From Claveliimonas acetigenes (lineage in GTDB: Bacteria > Bacillota > Clostridia > Lachnospirales > Lachnospiraceae): DNA of 64,000 bases. Under the pieces are notes generated by a model. It was not told the DNA's origin, did no database searches, and saw only the letters and a list, made by a program, of their open reading frames with translations. The stretch is taken from NCBI RefSeq assembly GCF_025567385.1, contig NZ_JAOQJU010000005.1:1-64000 (forward strand), in the 5' to 3' direction. This document shows, piece by piece, positions 8,390 to 16,888 of the stretch; position 1 is the first letter of the stretch, and the number at the start of each line of letters is the position of its first letter. Both the position numbers and the translations under genes were made by a program.

Positions 8390-9436
8390 TTACCTCCCAA
8401 ATGGACGCTCCACTTTCGGGAACGTCAAGGTTACAGTTGTTCCACCGCAAGAATTGTTTTTTAGCTCCACCGTGATAGACAGGTCAGTTGCCATTTTCTG
8501 AACAAGGTATAACCCCATACCCGTAGAACGACTAAGGTAACTGCCCGTATCTCCAGTAAACCCCTTGTCGAAAACAAAAGGTAAGTCAGACAACGGTATG
8601 CTTGTGCCGTTGTCTTTCATAGATAAAGAAATCTGTTCATTATCCGCACTATCAGCAATGGAAAAGAGAAGTCGAGGAGCAGGATTGTTCCCCGTATATT
8701 TCACACTATTGCTGATTATCTGTCCTAAAATGAACATCAAACCTTTTTTGTCAGAAATCACTTGAGCATCGTTTTCGGTATATTCAACAGAAAATCCAGC
8801 TTCTTCAAGAAGCGTTAAATTATCTTCAACTGCTTCACGACAAATTTCAAGAATTGAAAGCGGCTCAAAAAAGTAATCCTTATGAGTAGCCCCAAGCCTT
8901 GAAAAGTATAGAATTTGTTCTATATCCTGTCGGGTATGGTCGCGTACATACAGCATACGGGTATGAACCAAAGGGGACATTTCATCTTTTCGATTGTCCA
9001 GTAGCAAGGTCATAAGGGATAGCGGCTTTTTGATTTCATGTACCCAATTTTCAATGTAGTGTTGATAATCTGTAACTGTAATTTTCTGTTCGTTGATATA
9101 TTCCTGCTGCGTCCTCAAATGCTGCCCCAATTCACAGATATAAGGGCGTAATACTGCGGGAACAGCTTCACACAGTAAGTATTCGTTGGTATCGTCTGGC
9201 TCCAATAGAAAACGCCGAAAAATAGCGTCTGTCTTGTTGCGTTTTCTGATTGATATAGCAAGCGGGATAGCAAGTGTGGCAAATGATACGAAAATGATCA
9301 ATGCAACATAATTGATAAAATAATCTGGATTAGCCAGCCAGGCAAGGAATATAAAGAATACGTCCAAACAGGCAAGTGTGATAATCCATACACGATTAGA
9401 GGAAATATAGGTTAAAAATATTTTTAGCTTCTTCAT
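8390..9436 (-). CDS. bceS: Bce-type intramembrane-sensing histidine kinase
   Basis: The 348-aa kinase has two N-terminal membrane helices with almost no extracellular loop (residues ~12-55), the hallmark of BceS-like kinases that sense flux through their ABC transporter rather than a ligand. The phospho-acceptor motif is NWVHEIKKPLSLMTLLLD, followed by an N-box (ISNSVKYT), SMKDNGTSIPLSDLPFVFDKGF and STGMGLYLVQKMA. Its ATG overlaps the bceR stop (ATGA), so the two are coupled. Output would be phosphorylation of the adjacent regulator in response to peptide antibiotics such as bacitracin or lantibiotics; the actual inducer is unknown. Confidence 0.88.
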   Translation of the reverse strand: MKKLKIFLTYISSNRVWIITLACLDVFFIFLAWLANPDYFINYVALIIFVSFATLAIPLAISIRKRNKTDAIFRRFLLEPDDTNEYLLCEAVPAVLRPYICELGQHLRTQQEYINEQKITVTDYQHYIENWVHEIKKPLSLMTLLLDNRKDEMSPLVHTRMLYVRDHTRQDIEQILYFSRLGATHKDYFFEPLSILEICREAVEDNLTLLEEAGFSVEYTENDAQVISDKKGLMFILGQIISNSVKYTGNNPAPRLLFSIADSADNEQISLSMKDNGTSIPLSDLPFVFDKGFTGDTGSYLSRSTGMGLYLVQKMATDLSITVELKNNSCGGTTVTLTFPKVERPFGR

Positions 9437-10116
9437 AATCGCACCTGCTCTTTCAAGCGGTAGCCTTGTCCGCGTACTGTTTCTATCCGTTCTTCAAGAC
9501 CAAATTCACGGAGCGTTTTCCTCAATCGCGTAAAAGTTACTTGCAGCGCATTTTCGTCAATGCATTCTTCCGTTCCCCAAAGCACGTTGCACAGCTCATG
9601 TTTGGTAACAAGATTAGGGCTTTTCTTCAAAAGCGCAAGCAATATTTTTCCCTCATTGGGTGGCATGAGGGAAGAACTCTTCCCCACATAAATTGTAAAG
9701 GTGTTTGGGTCAAGTAAAAATCCGTTCCCGTCCAGTAAGCCTTGCCGTATCTGTTCCTCTTTGCGTCGTAATAAATTTTTAATGCGGGCAAGCAGGCGCT
9801 CTATATTACACGGCTTTGTTAAGTAGTCATCAGCTCCCAATCCTAATGCGTGAAGTTCGTCCTGCAATTTATCTCTTGCTGTCAATACCAACACTGTTCC
9901 AAGCTGCTTTGCTTTTAATTCTTTGCAGATTTCAAAGCCGGAATGAAATGGAAGATTTATGTCGAGTAAAACCAAATCGGGGGAATACTCTGTAATTTCC
10001 GGTATTGCGTTTTCAAAATCAAATAACGAGGCTGTTTCATACCCCGACTTTCTCAATAAATCCGTCAGTTCTTCCCGCATATAAACATCATCTTCAACTA
10101 CCATAATTCGTGCCAA
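9433..10116 (-). CDS. bceR: Bce-type OmpR-family response regulator
   Basis: A receiver domain (MVVEDDVYMREELTDLLR, phospho-Asp in LVLLDINLPFHSGFE, switch Lys in DDYLTKPCNIERLL) is followed by a winged-helix OmpR/PhoB output domain ending ETVRGQGYRLKEQVRL. I choose the TTG start (encoding fMARIMVVEDD) because AAAGGAGG lies eight bases upstream; a GTG nine bases earlier overlaps the ribosome site. It would activate bceAB transcription, possibly through the inverted repeat at 13138-13154. Confidence 0.88.
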   Translation of the reverse strand: MARIMVVEDDVYMREELTDLLRKSGYETASLFDFENAIPEITEYSPDLVLLDINLPFHSGFEICKELKAKQLGTVLVLTARDKLQDELHALGLGADDYLTKPCNIERLLARIKNLLRRKEEQIRQGLLDGNGFLLDPNTFTIYVGKSSSLMPPNEGKILLALLKKSPNLVTKHELCNVLWGTEECIDENALQVTFTRLRKTLREFGLEERIETVRGQGYRLKEQVRL

Positions 10117-10144
10117 TACGACCACCTCCTTTCACGTAAGCCTG

Positions 10145-12295
10145 TTATGAATTAGGCTTGTAATTTATTTTTCCGATTTCCCGTGTAGCTGTCCGCGCAA
10201 CAGCCACACCGTAAATTGCCATAATAAGAACGACAGTAAATGCCATAATAATCAACAACGGATAAGATTGCCCGATCCTTGTGCTGTCAGAGTATAAATG
10301 CTGCTGCATTGCATAAAGACCAACCGTACCACTTATACAAGCCAACATTAGGGGGAGTAGAAAATACCATAAAACTTGTTTATAAATTGACCGTTTTATC
10401 TGTTCTCGCCTCGCACCCAAAATTGAGAGTGTCAAATATCTTGATTTTGTCGATTGCATTTGTGTTAGGAATTGCAAAGCAAGCAATGCACACGCGATAA
10501 TCAATAGCATAAAGCCCATATATAAAGTCATGTAACTCCCGGAGATAAGATAAAATAGTTGCCGCCCGAAATTATCAAGATAGCTTTCGTAATACAGACC
10601 GGACGGCTTCAGCAAATCGCGTGCTTCCATAACGGACAGCATCAGTCCGTTTGCTTCTACAATCTCATTCGGAATACAGAAATTCCAATATACAGAACAG
10701 GTGTCCGGGTCTACATAGTTATGATATATCTCGTCGGAAACAATCAATGCGGTTACAATTTTAACATTTTCATCAGCAGTAAGTCCTTTCATCGGTACAG
10801 ACGGAACAAGTGTAACTGACTTTTTGTCAATGGAAATCAACGCATTACCGCTTGTCTGTGCGTTCTCTGCAATCCTGTCTAACAGAGCAACGGTATCTTC
10901 CTGTTCATCTTCTAAAAAGTCCGGGTTGAGGTAAAAAACAGCTTCGTCATTTTCAAGATTTATTTGCTTTTCTCCTGCGGCTTCCAACAGGCGATTATAT
11001 GATGAAACTGGGAGCATATAAGGAGAAACACTCCCCGTATCAATAAATCCAAGCAGATTAAGGGCTGCGGGTTGATGTGAACCAAATTCGTAACTGGCAG
11101 CTTCTTGTGTCGCAGGGTCTATTACACCCTCTGGCAAGTTTTGAACAATCTCTTTTCTTAATACAGACCAGTCAACAAAGGATTTCATTTCCCCGGAAGC
11201 AGGACGTTTCATGTTCCCTGTTTCCATACGGTTAAGATTAGCTACATAAACTCGCATTTGGTCGTCGGAAAGGTATTGCTCAACATTCTGTTCTTCGCCC
11301 ATTACTGTAAAATCATAAACAGCAGAAGTTCTTGTTAATTCATTCCCATGCGACATAATAGTTGCAGAACCATTTGCAATAAACATAATGGTAAGCATCA
11401 TCAGAATAGACGCAACACTAATTGAAATATATTTATAAACAACATTCTCGTGAAGCTGTCGCAAAGTAAATACATAAAGTCCATTTGTCGCTTTCCGTTT
11501 GTTAGAAGCAGCTACTATACTTAAAAGCCGGGCAATGCCTCGGATAAAAAGAATTGTTCCAACAATTCCAAGCAGGACAGCAACAAGCAGCATTACACCA
11601 CCGCCAGTCATGAAGTGTTCTATGACAACCCAGTATGCAACAAGTAAAACTGCCGTACCAATTACAAGGGATAGCAAACTTCCGTGTGTGCTGCCCGTGT
11701 GTTGTTTTTTTCCCATTTCTCCATAAAGCAGTTGGTGGACTTCTTTCTTAAACAATTTTCCGCATAGTATAAACAACGCCACACATTGGATGATTAAAAA
11801 TCCCAATATCGTAAAGAAAACTGCGCTTAATGAAAAACTTGATTGATGTGCAATAACACCGTGTCCGACTAAACGTGCCGTTGCAAGGCTGATAACTTCG
11901 GATAGAAAACCACCGCAGATAAGTCCACCCAAGAGGGCGACAAGTGAAGTGATAAGCCCCTCCGTCATAATTTGCGTAAATAATCGGGTCTTTGTCATAC
12001 CAAACATCAAATATAATCCTAGTTCCCGGCTGCGACATTCGAGCTGATACTTATTTGCAAATACTACAAGGAAAAATACAAATAATAATGCACAAACATA
12101 GACAGTAGGTAAAAGGTTTGTAAGCAGCCGTTCCACGGCATCGCTTTCAAGGCTGCTTAAAAAGCGTATAACGTCCTGCGCTCCGAGAGAAAGCACAATG
12201 TAAAATGCCGCTACCGCCGTTACCATTGTCAGAAAGTAAATCAGATTTTCATTGCGGCTACGTTTGGAATTTCTCCATGCAAGGTTAAAGAACAT
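10145..12295 (-). CDS. bceB: Bce-type ABC transporter permease (FtsX-like)
   Basis: The 716-aa protein has the BceB layout: four N-terminal membrane helices with an FtsX domain, further helices to about residue 310, then a large extracytoplasmic domain (about 330-590). The final helices (MTLYMGFMLLIIACALLALQFL onward) carry a second FtsX signature (STKSRYLTLSILGARREQI). The large external domain is thought to recognise peptide-antibiotic complexes at the membrane surface. The start overlaps the end of bceA by 11 bases, with GGAGGGAGC as ribosome site. Confidence 0.9.
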   Translation of the reverse strand: MFFNLAWRNSKRSRNENLIYFLTMVTAVAAFYIVLSLGAQDVIRFLSSLESDAVERLLTNLLPTVYVCALLFVFFLVVFANKYQLECRSRELGLYLMFGMTKTRLFTQIMTEGLITSLVALLGGLICGGFLSEVISLATARLVGHGVIAHQSSFSLSAVFFTILGFLIIQCVALFILCGKLFKKEVHQLLYGEMGKKQHTGSTHGSLLSLVIGTAVLLVAYWVVIEHFMTGGGVMLLVAVLLGIVGTILFIRGIARLLSIVAASNKRKATNGLYVFTLRQLHENVVYKYISISVASILMMLTIMFIANGSATIMSHGNELTRTSAVYDFTVMGEEQNVEQYLSDDQMRVYVANLNRMETGNMKRPASGEMKSFVDWSVLRKEIVQNLPEGVIDPATQEAASYEFGSHQPAALNLLGFIDTGSVSPYMLPVSSYNRLLEAAGEKQINLENDEAVFYLNPDFLEDEQEDTVALLDRIAENAQTSGNALISIDKKSVTLVPSVPMKGLTADENVKIVTALIVSDEIYHNYVDPDTCSVYWNFCIPNEIVEANGLMLSVMEARDLLKPSGLYYESYLDNFGRQLFYLISGSYMTLYMGFMLLIIACALLALQFLTQMQSTKSRYLTLSILGARREQIKRSIYKQVLWYFLLPLMLACISGTVGLYAMQQHLYSDSTRIGQSYPLLIIMAFTVVLIMAIYGVAVARTATREIGKINYKPNS

Positions 12296-13067
12296 TTGCG
12301 CTCCCTCCTCCCATTTGCGCCATTACCTGTAATATGCGCGCATAAAATTCTTCCCGTGTTTCTGTCGGAACTTTGCGACGCAATTCATGGAAAATAACGC
12401 CGTCCTGTATGAACAAAATGCGGGAACAGAAACTTGCTGCGTTAGGGTCATGCGTAACCATTAAAATGGTACGTCCTTGCACTTGGTTGACTTCCTGTAA
12501 TTTTTCCATAAGCAACCGTGCAGCTTTTGTGTCTAATGCGCCTGTCGGCTCATCAGCCAAAATAATATCTGGATTAGAAATCAAACTACGGGCTGCGGCT
12601 ACACGCTGCTTTTGACCGCCGGACATTTGCGCCGGAAACTTTGAAAGAACATCAGTAATTCCAAGAAATCCGGCTATATCATTTAGGTGCTTTTCGGCTA
12701 TGGAACTATCTATATTGTGAATGGATAAGGGCAACAGAATATTTTCTCTGCCTGTCAAATTATCAAGCAAAGCAAAGTCTTGAAACAGATAACCAATTCT
12801 ATTTCCACGGTATTCCGCTAACTTAGCACCGTCAAAGGCACTTATATTCGCCCCGGAGAGCAAAATTTGTCCAGAGGTAGGTTTAATGACCGTAGCAATA
12901 CAATTTAATAATGTTGTTTTCCCGGAACCGCTGGCTCCCATAATTCCCAAATATTCGCCACTTAGAACATCAAAGGTAATTCCGTTTAGTGCTTTTGTGG
13001 GAACGCCCTCTTTGGAATATGCTTTGTGCAGGTCGCGTACTTCTAAAAGTTTTTTTGTATAATCCAT
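12285..13067 (-). CDS. bceA: Bce-type ABC transporter ATP-binding protein
   Basis: The 260-aa ATPase has Walker A GASGSGKTTLLN, a Q-loop at YLFQDFALLDNLT, signature MSGGQKQRVAAAR, Walker B IILADEPTGALD and H-loop MVTHDPNAA. The start MDYTKKLLEVRDLHKAY is preferred because AGAGGTG precedes it; an upstream ATG (encoding MNKKEVLR) would place that ribosome site inside the gene. With bceB it forms a membrane-protecting transporter that frees lipid targets from peptide antibiotics. It is the first gene of bceA-bceB-bceR-bceS. Confidence 0.92.
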   Translation of the reverse strand: MDYTKKLLEVRDLHKAYSKEGVPTKALNGITFDVLSGEYLGIMGASGSGKTTLLNCIATVIKPTSGQILLSGANISAFDGAKLAEYRGNRIGYLFQDFALLDNLTGRENILLPLSIHNIDSSIAEKHLNDIAGFLGITDVLSKFPAQMSGGQKQRVAAARSLISNPDIILADEPTGALDTKAARLLMEKLQEVNQVQGRTILMVTHDPNAASFCSRILFIQDGVIFHELRRKVPTETREEFYARILQVMAQMGGGSANVL

Positions 13068-13137
13068 TCTTAACACCTCTTTTTTGTTCATACTTTTTTA
13101 CAATTAAAATTTTACTACACAAAGCATAAATACACCA

Positions 13138-13154
13138 CTTACATTTGATGTAAG
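13138..13154. promoter_or_regulatory. Candidate BceR operator upstream of bceA
   Basis: CTTACAT-TTG-ATGTAAG is a perfect 7-bp inverted repeat about 70 bp upstream of the bceA start. It resembles the TNACA-spacer-TGTAA type of site attributed to BceR-like regulators, though the spacer here is 5 rather than 4. A possible -10 (TAAAAT) lies about 23 bases downstream on the minus strand. A second palindrome (TCGGTTGACCGA) lies around 13250. Binding is inference. Confidence 0.45.
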
Positions 13155-13305
13155 GTTCCTTTGTTTGAATTTCACCGCTATTCTTTATGCTGCTTTTCAT
13201 CTGTCACCAGACATTCTATCTTCTACAAAATATTCACTATATATCATAGTCGGTTGACCGAGTAATAACAACACACTATTTACCATCTATCATATTTATC
13301 CGCAT

Positions 13306-13336
13306 TAAAAAAGGACGCAGGATTTCTCCCACGTCC
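13306..13336 (-). terminator. Rho-independent terminator between the TnpV cluster and the bce module
   Basis: On the minus strand a 10-bp stem with two G-U pairs (13336-13327 with 13322-13313) closes a GAAA tetraloop and is followed by six T. It insulates bceA from transcription of the small genes at 13.4-14.7 kb. Confidence 0.75.
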
Positions 13337-13379
13337 TCACATCTATCTGGCTTTATCTTCTCTTACTTTCGGTGCTTCC

Positions 13380-13565
13380 TTATGTGCCGCTTCCTGCTTC
13401 CACCGGATCATATGGTTGGTTATGATAAGTTTCAAATAATCTTCCCCACTCAATCCCACGCATTTCACTTTCCACATCACTAAATACACCAGAAATCCAG
13501 TCTATCACACTTGTAAAATATGTTTTCAATTCCTGTATGTCTGTATCATGACGGTGCTGGCTCAT
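13380..13565 (-). CDS. Short ORF, probably a C-terminal fragment of a larger nuclease-like protein
   Basis: This 61-aa ORF (MSQHRHDTDIQELKTYFTSVIDWISGVF...) has an open frame extending about 13 codons upstream without an obvious start. The segment ELKTYFTSVIDWISGVF...EMRGIEWGRLFETYH reminds me of the C-terminal part of DUF262/HNH-type proteins, but the match is from memory and weak. No good ribosome site is visible. I treat it as a probable remnant. Confidence 0.3.
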   Translation of the reverse strand: MSQHRHDTDIQELKTYFTSVIDWISGVFSDVESEMRGIEWGRLFETYHNQPYDPVEAGSGT

Positions 13566-13596
13566 ATATGCTTCAACATCTTCATCTACCCCTTCA

Positions 13597-13773
13597 CTAT
13601 TTTAAATATCTTCGGTAACTATCCAGAACTAAATCTGTAACACCGCTTTTATAGATTTTACGGATATCAACAATCTGTTCATCTTTCAGAAGTTTCAACC
13701 AATCCAGTAAATCTTTTCTGCTGTTTGCGAAATTGCAACATCTTCCATCAGCATATTCAATCCTGTATCTCAT
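13597..13773 (-). CDS. Small hypothetical protein of mobile elements (58 aa)
   Basis: The ATG at 13773 is preceded by GGAGGAG at ideal spacing and opens a 58-codon frame starting MRYRIEYADGRCCNFANSRK and ending DSYRRYLK. The well-placed ribosome site, a balanced charged composition and tight packing between the TnpV gene and the downstream ORF support it as real. I do not recognise a function. Confidence 0.5.
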   Translation of the reverse strand: MRYRIEYADGRCCNFANSRKDLLDWLKLLKDEQIVDIRKIYKSGVTDLVLDSYRRYLK

Positions 13774-13782
13774 ACGCTCCTC

Positions 13783-14166
13783 CTATACATATACCAATTC
13801 ACTCAATACAATTTCCTGCACACGATTCTCGACATTATTACACTGTCGCACCCACTCCATAGGATTACATGCTTTTAATTCCTCTGTAACTCCCTCCGCA
13901 CTTCGTATTTGTGCCTCAATCAATTCATACCGTTCCTGTGCCTGTTCATTCAGATCTGCCAGATAGCTGTCCAATTTCCCAGTCAACAGAAGATAAGAAT
14001 ACATACCTGATTTATAGTTTTTCATATATTCTTTTCGAAGCATTCCCCAGTACCCAATCGGTCTGGTTTCTTCCGGTAATGATAGCACTGGCAGGTAATA
14101 ATCTCCTACCAACACATAATCTAATCCATTCCTGTCATCATGTAGTATTTTTCTCTGATTGCTCAT
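13783..14166 (-). CDS. tnpV: TnpV-family transposon-associated protein
   Basis: The 127-aa protein matches the TnpV pattern: YVLVGDYYLPVLSLPEE, PIGYWGMLRKEYMKNYK, LLLTGKLDSYLADLNEQA and a C-terminal NPMEWVRQCNNVENRVQEIVLSELVYV. TnpV proteins accompany integrative elements of Clostridia; their function is not established. The start MSNQRKIL is used because GGAGGAGAAGAAC precedes it. It follows two DUF6462-like genes and is probably co-transcribed with them. Confidence 0.75.
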   Translation of the reverse strand: MSNQRKILHDDRNGLDYVLVGDYYLPVLSLPEETRPIGYWGMLRKEYMKNYKSGMYSYLLLTGKLDSYLADLNEQAQERYELIEAQIRSAEGVTEELKACNPMEWVRQCNNVENRVQEIVLSELVYV

Positions 14167-14180
14167 GTTCTTCTCCTCCA

Positions 14181-14408
14181 TCAAATCTTTCTCTTCTCTC
14201 TCAGATATGCTTCAAATATACTTCTTCGAATCAACACCTTTTTCCCAATTTTATATACTGCCCCTGCTTCATGTGCCATACGGACAACGGGTTTGATTCC
14301 CAGTCTGTAGTATTCGCACGCCATGTTATAGGTCACGTAATCATGGCGCATAAATTCCAGATCTTCATCATCGATTTCATCTGAAAACATCCATACATTA
14401 CCGCTCAT
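14181..14408 (-). CDS. Small excisionase-like protein (DUF6462 type), copy 2
   Basis: This is a 75-aa protein starting MSGNVWMFSDE, with AAGGAG about ten bases upstream; an earlier in-frame ATG would overlap more of the preceding gene. The segment YVTYNMACEYYRLGIKPVVRMAHEAGAVYKIGKKVLIRRSIFEAYL has the layout of helix-turn-helix excisionase-like proteins: a Y-rich helix, a helix ending in AHEAGAVYKI, then an Arg-rich wing. It overlaps the stop of the preceding paralogue by 11 bases. A DNA-binding role in element regulation or excision is inferred. Confidence 0.6.
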   Translation of the reverse strand: MSGNVWMFSDEIDDEDLEFMRHDYVTYNMACEYYRLGIKPVVRMAHEAGAVYKIGKKVLIRRSIFEAYLREKRKI

Positions 14409-14667
14409 CCGTCTTCTTCTCCTTATCATTTCCTGTTGCCGGTTCATGAAAACGCTCCAGATAGTCATCAAAAATATCCCGGTTAATCAATACGGTTCCA
14501 TCTATTCTGTAAATTGCACCTGCATCACTGGCGAGTTCAAAAAGTTTCTTATGAGAAATGCTGTAAATAATCTCTGCCTGTTGATAACGCAGATACTGTC
14601 GGCGTAATTTTCTAAGCTGCTCTGGTACTTCCTTCATACTTGTAATTGGTTTATAACTTTTACCCAT
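14398..14667 (-). CDS. Small excisionase-like protein (DUF6462 type), copy 1
   Basis: The 89-aa protein starts MGKSYKPITSMKEVPEQLRK with a GGAGGAAAAC ribosome site. The core QYLRYQQAEIIYSISHKKLFELASDAGAIYRIDGTVLINRDIFDDYLERF is clearly paralogous to the next gene (shared pattern A..AGA.Y.I...VLI.R.IF..YL). Two tandem DNA-binding paralogues followed by TnpV is a recurrent arrangement on Lachnospiraceae integrative elements, usually near an integrase, which is missing here. Confidence 0.65.
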   Translation of the reverse strand: MGKSYKPITSMKEVPEQLRKLRRQYLRYQQAEIIYSISHKKLFELASDAGAIYRIDGTVLINRDIFDDYLERFHEPATGNDKEKKTDER

Positions 14668-14780
14668 GATGTTTTCCTCCAAAATTAGATTTGCTGTTTT
14701 ACAGAAGCTGACTGCCGGGATATAACTTTCCAGGGCCGAATCATCAGACGCGCCACTGGCGCCTCTTTGATATGCAACGC

Positions 14781-14816
14781 AAAAAAGCACCTCTTAGATT
14801 AACTCTAAGAAGTGCT
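14781..14816 (-). terminator. Rho-independent terminator downstream of lysS
   Basis: AGCAC-TCTTAGA and TCTAAGA-GTGCT form a 12-bp stem with one mismatch and a 5-nt loop. A six-T run follows on the minus strand. It is placed to end transcription from the lysS side. Confidence 0.65.
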
Positions 14817-14893
14817 CTTACTTCATTGCCAAACCTGTGTCCTTTCACCTGAAATTCGTCATGCTTCATAACGATTCATTATTATCCCAAATT

Positions 14894-14915
14894 TTGTTGT
14901 CAAATTGTTGTCAAA
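14894..14915. repeat. Tandem 11-bp repeat at the island/lysS boundary
   Basis: TTGTTGTCAAA is repeated twice without a gap, about 40 bp from the lysS stop codon. It marks the transition from accessory to core genes and could be a recombinase arm site or a relic of an element end. No second copy with the same sequence is visible at the left edge of the window. Confidence 0.35.
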
Positions 14916-14956
14916 TGCGGTCTGACATCATGGTTTTAGACATTTAATATTTAATT

Positions 14957-16888
14957 TTAATACAGCTTTGCACCAGCCGGAATGTGGTTATCAACCATCA
15001 GAAGATGAAGTTTTTCTTCGCCCTCTTCCTCATGAATTGCACTGAGAAGCATTCCACAAGATTCAATTCCCATCATGGCTCTCGGTGGCAGGTTGGTGAT
15101 TGCAATTAAGGTCTTTCCAACCAGTTCTTCCGGCTCGTAATAAGCATGAATACCGCTTAAAATCGTACGATCTGTGCCTGTTCCGTCATCCAGAGTGAAC
15201 TGTAACAGCTTCTTGGATTTCTTAACTGCTTCACATGCTTTTACCTTTACAGCTCTGAAATCAGACTTGCTGAAAGTATCGAAATCAACCATTTCTTCAA
15301 ATAATGGCTCAACTTTTACTTTGGAAAAATCAATCTTCTCAACTGTTTTTTCAGCCTCTGCCGGAGCTGCTTCGGAAGTCTTGGAAGCTTTCTTGTCAGC
15401 GTCCAGTGACTTCATTGTCGGGAACAGCAACACATCTCTTATCGCCGCGCTGTCTGTCAGCAGCATACACATTCTGTCAATTCCAAACCCAATCCCGCCT
15501 GTCGGAGGCATCCCAATCTCCAACGCATTCAGGAAGTCTTCATCAGTCGTATTCGCTTCTTCATTTCCCTGCGCCAACTGTTCCTCCTGATCTTTGAAAC
15601 GCTCACGCTGATCGATAGGATCGTTCAGCTCTGAGTAAGCATTTGCCATCTCCCAGCCGTTCATAAAGAATTCAAAACGCTCCACATACTCCGGATTCTC
15701 CGGTTTCTTCTTGGTAAGCGGAGAGATTTCAATCGGATGGTCTGTTACAAATGTAGGCTGAATCAGATGCTCTTCTGCAAATTCTTCAAAGAACAGGCTA
15801 AGGATATCGCCTTTTTTATGTCTCTTCTCATATTCTACGTGATGTTCATCAGCAAGCGCTCTGGCCTGTTCCAAAGTCTCTACTTCATTCCAGTCTACAC
15901 CTGCATATTTTTTAACCGCGTCTACCATGGTAATTCTTTCAAATGGTTTGCCAAGATCCATTTCTACGCCGTTGTAAACAATCTTTGTTGTGCCCAGCAC
16001 TTCCTGTGCTACATGGCGGTACATATTCTCAGTCAGGTCCATCATTCCGTTATAATCTGTATATGCCTGATACAGTTCCATCAACGTAAATTCCGGATTA
16101 TGTCTGGTATCCAGTCCTTCGTTACGGAATACACGTCCGATTTCATATACCTTCTCCAACCCGCCGACGATCAAACGCTTTAAATAAAGCTCCAGGGAAA
16201 TGCGAAGCTTGAAATCTTCACCCAGTGCATTAAAATGTGTCTCAAACGGCCTTGCGGATGCTCCGCCTGCGTTGCTTACCAGCATCGGCGTCTCTACTTC
16301 CAGGAATCCCTGAGCGTCCAGGTATCTTCTGATAGAGCTGATGATATGGGAACGCTTGATAAAGGTATCTCTTACCTCTGGATTCATAATCAGATCCACA
16401 TATCTCTGACGGTAACGTATATCTGTATTCGTCAGACCATGGAACTTCTCCGGGAGAATCTGCAGACTCTTAGATAACAGTTTTACGGACGACGCATGGA
16501 TAGAAATCTCTCCTGTCTTGGTCTTAAATACTTCTCCTTCGATGCCAACAATGTCTCCAATATCCATTTTCTTGAAATCTTTGTATGCCTCTTCTCCAAT
16601 GCTGTCTCTTGCCACATATGACTGGATATTGCCTGACTGATCCAACACGTTACAGAAAGAAGCTTTACCCATAACACGTTTCTGCATAATACGCCCGGCA
16701 ACGGATACCTGTTTGCCTTCCATTTCTTCAAAATTCTCTTTGATGTCCATGGCATGGCAGCTTACGTCATATCGCATTATCTGGTATGGGTCTTTTCCAT
16801 TCGCCTGAAGCTCGCTGAGCTTCTCACGGCGGACTTTCCTTAACTGATTCAAATCTGGTTCCTGTACATTCTTCTGCTGTTCAGACAC
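14957..16888 (-). CDS. lysS: Lysyl-tRNA synthetase, class II, with C-terminal tRNA-binding domain
   Basis: The 643-aa protein is about 140 longer than a standard class II LysRS. Residues ~60-150 are the OB anticodon-binding domain. The catalytic core has motif 2 (VFRNEGLDTRHNPEFTLMEL) and motif 3 (GGIGFGIDRMCMLL). After a short Ala/Glu-rich linker (about residues 505-530), residues ~535-643 form a second OB fold of the Trbp111/EMAPII type. Its DFRAVKVKACEAVKKSKKLLQFTLD and GIESCGMLLSA signatures are familiar from the C-terminus of bacterial MetRS. This extra domain probably raises tRNA affinity. The gene follows greA in a compact minus-strand run. Confidence 0.95.
   Translation of the reverse strand: MSEQQKNVQEPDLNQLRKVRREKLSELQANGKDPYQIMRYDVSCHAMDIKENFEEMEGKQVSVAGRIMQKRVMGKASFCNVLDQSGNIQSYVARDSIGEEAYKDFKKMDIGDIVGIEGEVFKTKTGEISIHASSVKLLSKSLQILPEKFHGLTNTDIRYRQRYVDLIMNPEVRDTFIKRSHIISSIRRYLDAQGFLEVETPMLVSNAGGASARPFETHFNALGEDFKLRISLELYLKRLIVGGLEKVYEIGRVFRNEGLDTRHNPEFTLMELYQAYTDYNGMMDLTENMYRHVAQEVLGTTKIVYNGVEMDLGKPFERITMVDAVKKYAGVDWNEVETLEQARALADEHHVEYEKRHKKGDILSLFFEEFAEEHLIQPTFVTDHPIEISPLTKKKPENPEYVERFEFFMNGWEMANAYSELNDPIDQRERFKDQEEQLAQGNEEANTTDEDFLNALEIGMPPTGGIGFGIDRMCMLLTDSAAIRDVLLFPTMKSLDADKKASKTSEAAPAEAEKTVEKIDFSKVKVEPLFEEMVDFDTFSKSDFRAVKVKACEAVKKSKKLLQFTLDDGTGTDRTILSGIHAYYEPEELVGKTLIAITNLPPRAMMGIESCGMLLSAIHEEEGEEKLHLLMVDNHIPAGAKLY

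Noticed and set aside
13783..14667. TnpV and DUF6462 genes as toxin-antitoxin pair.
   Set aside because: Their sequences match known mobile-element accessory families, and the two small proteins are paralogues of each other rather than a toxin with antitoxin.
14822..14870. A ~41-codon ORF (starting MKHDEFQVKGHRFGNE) downstream of lysS, considered as a remnant integrase end.
   Set aside because: No ribosome site, runs through the lysS terminator hairpin, and shows no recognisable recombinase motif.
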